Origin: Streptomyces cylindrosporus
Lineage (GTDB): Bacteria; Actinomycetota; Actinomycetes; Streptomycetales; Streptomycetaceae
Length of the DNA stretch: 64,000 nucleotides
NCBI RefSeq assembly: GCF_022698165.1
Contig: NZ_JALDAY010000009.1
Span: 124,001-188,000, forward strand
Direction: 5' to 3'
Shown here: positions 60,254 to 64,000 of the stretch, one piece after another
Layout: every line of letters starts with the position of its first letter
How positions within the stretch are numbered: the first letter of the stretch is position 1
Program-made: the position numbers and the translations under genes
The notes under the pieces: model-generated
The model's input: the letters and a program-made list of their open reading frames with translations, nothing else
Databases searched by the model: none
Told to the model about the DNA's origin: nothing

Positions 60254-60282
60254 TTGCTCTGACGGGGAAGGTTCGCCGGGTT
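60254..60282 (+). repeat. Left terminal inverted repeat of the IS630 element
   Basis: Starts TTGCTCTGACG directly after TA; its inner 18 bases GGGAAGGTTCGCCGGGTT are identical to the right end read on the minus strand. Three mismatches to the right end occur in the outer part. Confidence 0.85.
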
Positions 60283-60353
60283 GGCTGTTGTGGCGGTTGG
60301 ATGTCGGTGACGTCCGTCCGACCGTTGGGGGTGTGGGGGCCGAGCCTGTCCGC

Positions 60354-61457
60354 GTGCGCAGGTTGACCGACCAGGAAGGGCAGAAGCTGCAGCAGATCGT
60401 GTGCCGGGGCAGTACCAGCTCGGTGCGCTATCGCCGGGCGATGATGCTGCTGGCGTCCGCCGGCGGAAACCGCGTCCCGGTGATCGCCCAGCTGGTCCAG
60501 GCCGACGAAGACACGGTGCGGGAGGTGATCCACCGGTTCAACGAGAACGGCCTGGCCTGTCTGAACCCTCGATGGGCGGGAGTCCGTCCCCGCCTGCTCA
60601 AGCCTGACGACGAGGACTTCGTCGTCCAGACGGCCACCACCCGCCCCACCAAGCTCGGCCAGCCCTTCACCCGCTGGTCGATCCGTAAACTCGCCACCTA
60701 CCTGCGCCGCGTGCATGGACGCGTCATCCGCATCGGCCGTGAAGCCGTACGGTGCCTGCTCCGGTGCCGTGGCATCACCTTCCAGCGCACCAAGACATGG
60801 AAGGAGTCCCCTGACCCAGACCGCGACGCCGAGCTCGACCGTATCGAGCAGGTGTTGGAACGCTTCCCGGACCGGGTTTTCGCCTTCGACGAGTTCGGCC
60901 CGCTCGGGATCCGACCCACCGGCGGTTCCTGCTGCGCCGAACAAGGCAAGCCCAACCGCCTGTCGGCCGCCTACCACCGCACCCACGGCGTCACCTACTT
61001 CCACGGCTGCTACTCCGTCGGCGACGACCGGCTGTGGGGAGTCAACCGCCGCCGCAAACGCACCGCCCCCAGCCTCGCCGCGTTGAAGTCCATCCGTGCC
61101 GCCCGACCCGACGGCGCCCCGATCTACGTCATCCTGGACAACCTTTCCGCCCACACCGGCGCGGGCATCCGCCGCTGGGCGAAGAAGAACAGGGCCGAAC
61201 TGTGCTTCACCCCGACCTACGCCTCCCGGGCCAACCCGATGGAGGCGCACTTCGGCCCGCTGCGGCAGTTCACCCTGGCCAACTCAAACCACCGCAGCCA
61301 TCCCGCGCGGACACAGGCCCTGCACCGCTACCTGAGCTGGCGCAACGCCAACGCCCGTTACCCCGACGTGCTCGCCGCCCAGCGCAAGGAACGCGCCCGC
61401 ATCCGCAGCGAGAAGGGCATCCGCTGGGGCGGACGGCCCATCGACTGCGCTGTCTGA
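60354..61457 (+). CDS. IS630 family transposase
   Basis: 367 residues from GTG 60354 (VRRLTDQEGQKLQQIV). An N-terminal HTH pair (VRYRRAMMLLASAGGNRVPVIAQLVQADEDTVREVIHRFNENGLACLNP) is followed by the DDE domain: first Asp in VFAFDEFGPLGI, second in VILDNLSAH, Glu in NPMEAHFGPLRQF. All three catalytic residues are present and the frame is open, so it may be active. It follows the left terminal repeat by 71 bp; a GTG at 60333 is an alternative start. Compared with common Streptomyces IS630 copies as I remember them, some positions differ (SRANPMEAHFG for SWANPIEAHFG). Confidence 0.93.
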   Translation: MRRLTDQEGQKLQQIVCRGSTSSVRYRRAMMLLASAGGNRVPVIAQLVQADEDTVREVIHRFNENGLACLNPRWAGVRPRLLKPDDEDFVVQTATTRPTKLGQPFTRWSIRKLATYLRRVHGRVIRIGREAVRCLLRCRGITFQRTKTWKESPDPDRDAELDRIEQVLERFPDRVFAFDEFGPLGIRPTGGSCCAEQGKPNRLSAAYHRTHGVTYFHGCYSVGDDRLWGVNRRRKRTAPSLAALKSIRAARPDGAPIYVILDNLSAHTGAGIRRWAKKNRAELCFTPTYASRANPMEAHFGPLRQFTLANSNHRSHPARTQALHRYLSWRNANARYPDVLAAQRKERARIRSEKGIRWGGRPIDCAV

Positions 61458-61461
61458 TTGC

Positions 61462-62619
61462 TCAATTCGCCGAAGCTGACGGACCATGTATCGGCTCCGA
61501 CTGCAGCAGCGGGACTCGCCTAGTGAGCGCGGCAGCCGGAAGCAGATTGTCCGGTTCGATGCCAGGGTCCGCCGTGACATCGACGCCGGCTGCTTGAGCG
61601 TCGAAGCCGGTCGGCCAGAGCGTAAGGTCGCTCACGAGCGCGCCTTCCAGCCTCGCCCCTCGCAGGTCAGTCTCGGTGAGGTCGCAGCCCCGGAGGTCGG
61701 CCAACCGCAGATCCGCGCCGGCGAACACGGCACCCTGGGCACGAGCCTTGCGCAGGTTCGCCTCCCGCAGGTCCGCACCGGAGAAGTCCGCCGACCTCAA
61801 GTCGGCTTTGACCAGGCGTGCACCTCGCAGATCGGCTTGCAGACAGCGGACCTGGTGAAGAATGGAAGTGCCGAGTTCGGCATGCCGCAGGTTGGCGGCA
61901 ATCAGTGACGCCTTGCTCAGGTTGACCTGGTAGACGCTCGCCGCTTCCAGGCATGCGCCGTCGAAGTTCACTCCGTGCAGCCACAATCCGTCACAGTCGG
62001 CCCGGCGCAGATCGGTCAAACTGACGTTGAGCCACTCCGGACGGCGTTCTTGGTACAGGACCCCGAGGCAGGTCAGCGCCGTCTGAGCGTCCGCGGCGCG
62101 GGTCTCCAACGGAGGCACCGCGTTGATGGACACGTCCGCCGCCGAAACCGCGGGTTCCTGCGGCGGCCAGGGAAGGTGTGTCCGCAAATACGCCGCCATG
62201 ATTGAAACGATCGCCTCGCGGTCGCGGTCGGAATGATCCGCAATCCGCCACAGTGCGTAGATGCCTCCGATCCGCACGTCCAGCTTGTCACTACCGAGCT
62301 GATCCACGGCCCGGCTGAAGCGATCGGTGATGTTCCCCTCTCGGGTTGCGTTCAGCCCGTCTTGACTGACACGCAGCTGCCGCCATGTGGCATAGGCGCC
62401 GAACAGGACGACCGCACCCCCGACCGTCTGCAGAAGCGTGGTGCGCACATTGTTCACCGCGTTCAACCGGTCCGCTGCAGCGAGGTGGCCACCTGCGAGG
62501 TCATGGTCGACTATCAGCCCCGGAAGAACCAGGAGCACGACGCCCAGTAACACGATCACGGCCAGCGCCACAGCAACGGCACGAGTTAGGCGCCACCGGT
62601 CACGAAAAGATCTCCCCAT
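61462..62619 (-). CDS. Membrane-anchored pentapeptide repeat protein, IS passenger
   Basis: 385 residues. Two N-terminal membrane helices (about 12-38 and 62-82) are followed by a short helical linker (VSQDGLNATREGNITDRFSRAVDQLGSDKLDVRIGGIYALWRIADHS) common to Streptomyces proteins of this type. Residues about 200-335 hold pentapeptide repeats of the A(D/N)Lxx type (LREANLRKARAQGAVFAGADLRLADLRGCDLTETDLRGARLEG) forming a right-handed quadrilateral beta helix. The codon choice has more A/T at third positions than neighbouring genes. It converges on the transposase (stops 4 bp apart) and reads in the same direction as glutamine synthetase. Role unknown. Confidence 0.88.
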   Translation of the reverse strand: MGRSFRDRWRLTRAVAVALAVIVLLGVVLLVLPGLIVDHDLAGGHLAAADRLNAVNNVRTTLLQTVGGAVVLFGAYATWRQLRVSQDGLNATREGNITDRFSRAVDQLGSDKLDVRIGGIYALWRIADHSDRDREAIVSIMAAYLRTHLPWPPQEPAVSAADVSINAVPPLETRAADAQTALTCLGVLYQERRPEWLNVSLTDLRRADCDGLWLHGVNFDGACLEAASVYQVNLSKASLIAANLRHAELGTSILHQVRCLQADLRGARLVKADLRSADFSGADLREANLRKARAQGAVFAGADLRLADLRGCDLTETDLRGARLEGALVSDLTLWPTGFDAQAAGVDVTADPGIEPDNLLPAAALTRRVPLLQSEPIHGPSASAN

Positions 62620-62645
62620 AGCCAGAGAATCCTAGAACAAGGCCG

Positions 62646-62674
62646 AACCCGGCGAACCTTCCCGGTGAGAGCAC
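62646..62674 (-). repeat. Right terminal inverted repeat of the IS630 element
   Basis: On the minus strand it starts GTGCTCTCACC after TA and continues with the same 18-base core as the left end. Its first base G forms the third position of the glutamine synthetase TAG stop. Confidence 0.85.
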
Positions 62675-64000
62675 TAGACGTCGAAGTACAGCTCGAACTC
62701 GTGGGGATGCGGCCGCAGTTGGAGCGGTGCGAGCTCGTTCGTGTGTTTGAGGTCGATCCACGTCTCGACCAGGTCCGAGGTGAAGACGTCGCCCTGGAGG
62801 AGGTATTCGTGGTCGGACTCCAGGGCGTGGAGGACGGACGGGAGGTCGGTGGGGAGCTGGGGGACGCTCGCGTGTTCCTCGGGGGCGAGTTCGTAGAGGT
62901 CCTTGTCCACCGGATCCGGCGGTTCCGTCTTGTTCCTGATGCCGTCCAGGCCCGCCAGGAGCATCGCCGAGAACGCCAGGTACGGGTTGCAGGACGGGTC
63001 CGGGGCGCGGAATTCGAGCCGTTTCGCCCGCGGGTCGGCGCCGGTGATCGGGATGCGGATGCAGGCGGAGCGGTTGCGCTGGGAGTAGACCAGGTTGACC
63101 GGTGCTTCGAAGCCGGGAACCAGGCGGTGGTACGAGTTCACCGTCGGGTTGGTGAAGGCGAGGAGGGAGGGTGCGTGCTTGAGGAGGCCGCCGATGTAGT
63201 GGCGGGCGGACTCCGACAGGCCCGCGTAGCCCTCCTCGTCGTAGAAGAGCGGGCTGCCGCCCTGCCACAGGGACTGGTGGGTGTGCATGCCGGAGCCGTT
63301 GTCGCCGAAGATCGGCTTGGGCATGAAGGTCGCGGTCCTGCCGTTGCGCCAGGCGACGTTCTTGATGACGTACTTGTACAGCTGCAGGTCGTCGGCCGCG
63401 TGCAGCAGCGTGTTGAACCGGTAGTTGATCTCCGCCTGCCCCGCCGTACCGACCTCGTGGTGCTGCTTCTCCACCAGGATGCGGGCCTTGATGAGTTCGA
63501 GGGTCATCTCCGCGCGCAGGTCGGCGAAGTGGTCGACCGGCGGGGCCGGGAAGTAGCCGCCCTTGTAACGGACCTTGTAGCCGCGGTTGTCCTGCAACGC
63601 CCCCGTGTTCCAGGCGCCCGCCTCGGAGTCGATGTGGTAGAAGGCCTCGTTGGTCCTCGTCTCGAAGCGGGCCGAGTCGAAGACGTAGAACTCCGCCTCC
63701 GGACCGAAGTAGGCCGCGTCCGCGATCCCCGTCGACACCAGGTACGTCTCCGCCTTCTTCGCCACGTTGCGCGGGTCGCGGCTGTACTGCTCGCCGGTCA
63801 CCGGGTCGTGGATGAAGAAGTTGACGATCAGGGTCGTGTCCTTGCGGAAGGGGTCCACCCGGGCCGTCTGCAGATCGGCGCGCAGGGCCATGTCGGACTC
63901 GTGGATGGCCTGGAAACCGCGGATCGACGAGCCGTCGAAGGCGAGTTCCCCGTCCGGGTCGAAGACCCCCACCGGCACCGTGAAGTGCTGCATGATGCCC
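62674..64000 (-). CDS. Glutamine synthetase type I (GlnA paralogue), 5' end outside the window
   Basis: At least 442 residues are visible; about 27-30 N-terminal residues lie beyond base 64000 (the MQHF at 63993 is internal, as GS I proteins have VMQHFTVP about residue 30). Conserved blocks: [64 protein letters not shown] (metal Glu/His region), [34 protein letters not shown] and the adenylylation Tyr in [11 protein letters not shown]. It should make glutamine from glutamate and NH4+ and be regulated by adenylylation. Its stop TAG is formed at the junction with the IS630 element; the C-terminus HEFELYFDV is intact. Confidence 0.93.
   Translation of the reverse strand, partial: GIMQHFTVPVGVFDPDGELAFDGSSIRGFQAIHESDMALRADLQTARVDPFRKDTTLIVNFFIHDPVTGEQYSRDPRNVAKKAETYLVSTGIADAAYFGPEAEFYVFDSARFETRTNEAFYHIDSEAGAWNTGALQDNRGYKVRYKGGYFPAPPVDHFADLRAEMTLELIKARILVEKQHHEVGTAGQAEINYRFNTLLHAADDLQLYKYVIKNVAWRNGRTATFMPKPIFGDNGSGMHTHQSLWQGGSPLFYDEEGYAGLSESARHYIGGLLKHAPSLLAFTNPTVNSYHRLVPGFEAPVNLVYSQRNRSACIRIPITGADPRAKRLEFRAPDPSCNPYLAFSAMLLAGLDGIRNKTEPPDPVDKDLYELAPEEHASVPQLPTDLPSVLHALESDHEYLLQGDVFTSDLVETWIDLKHTNELAPLQLRPHPHEFELYFDV

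Larger units (their letters stand above)
60254..62674. mobile_element. IS630-family element with pentapeptide-repeat passenger gene
   Basis: A 2421-bp unit bounded by 29-bp inverted repeats (26 of 29 identical, see the two end features) and flanked by TA at 60252-60253 and 62675-62676, the target duplication of IS630/Tc1 elements. It holds a transposase (60354-61457) and a convergent pentapeptide-repeat gene (61462-62619). The target TA was the first two bases of the TAG stop of the glutamine synthetase gene. No second repeat end occurs directly after the transposase gene, so the passenger is inside the element. Confidence 0.8.

Noticed and set aside
61459-61490. Right end of the IS directly after the transposase (TTGCTC...TTCGCC)
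   Set aside because: It resembles the left end but in direct, not inverted, orientation, and the match is gapped. The end at 62646-62674 is inverted, 26 of 29 identical and has TA.

Overview
The window is about 64 kb of very GC-rich DNA with dense genes, many 4-bp start/stop overlaps (ATGA or GTGA), frequent GTG starts, actinobacterial families (DUF3152, DUF427, DUF1684, DUF5997, mycothiol-type DinB) and a c-di-AMP riboswitch in front of an NlpC/P60 gene. All of this points to Streptomyces or a close relative. Most of the region looks like chromosome-arm accessory content: transport, catabolism and many local regulators. No rRNA, tRNA, CRISPR array or prophage was seen.

Layout. 1-5.6 kb: an MFS transporter, the wreck of a subtilisin-type protease gene, a DUF3152 protease-like protein, and a response regulator / histidine kinase / lipoprotein operon. 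5.6-12.2 kb: P450, PEP mutase-family enzyme, old yellow enzyme with a divergent MerR regulator and a MerR-type promoter between them, a cysteine desulfurase-like protein, DUF427 and DUF1684 proteins. 12.3-19.6 kb: one long minus-strand operon with sugar-binding lipoprotein, two sugar permeases, ROK regulator, pyranose oxidase-like GMC enzyme, nucleoside deaminase-like protein and sugar isomerase-like TIM barrel; it reads as uptake and 3-oxidation of an unusual glycoside. 19.8-28.2 kb: a giant amidohydrolase with beta-propeller repeats, a MoxR ATPase / vWA protein / hypothetical triad, and a membrane protein. 28.3-29.6 kb: nickel transporter with a candidate Nur box. 29.6-37.5 kb: a seven-gene minus-strand aromatic catabolic operon (SDR, two FAH-family proteins, extradiol dioxygenase-like VOC protein, ACMSD-type amidohydrolase, FAD monooxygenase, cyclase-family protein) with a divergent LysR gene.

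37.6-51.6 kb: small regulator/effector pairs, several with visible operators: MFS; SDR/XRE; EamA/LysR; GtrA with twin operators; EamA; TetR/aldo-keto reductase with twin operators; TetR/class II aldolase/PfkB kinase with one operator; DHA2 exporter; DinB; VOC. A 21-bp tandem repeat lies at 40784-41013, and two copies of a dispersed intergenic repeat lie near 38.9 and 46.4 kb.

51.9-57.3 kb: a 663-residue NlpC/P60 protein with about 13 Trp-Gln repeats and an Asn where the catalytic Cys should be, under a c-di-AMP riboswitch; a DUF5997 gene divergent from a LysR-like effector domain without an HTH; TfoX; flavodoxin. 57.3-64 kb: a GH127-type hydrolase carrying a LamG insert, then a 2.4-kb IS630-family element bounded by near-perfect 29-bp inverted repeats and TA dinucleotides. 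The element carries a convergent pentapeptide-repeat passenger gene and sits exactly in the stop codon of a glutamine synthetase I gene that runs off the window.
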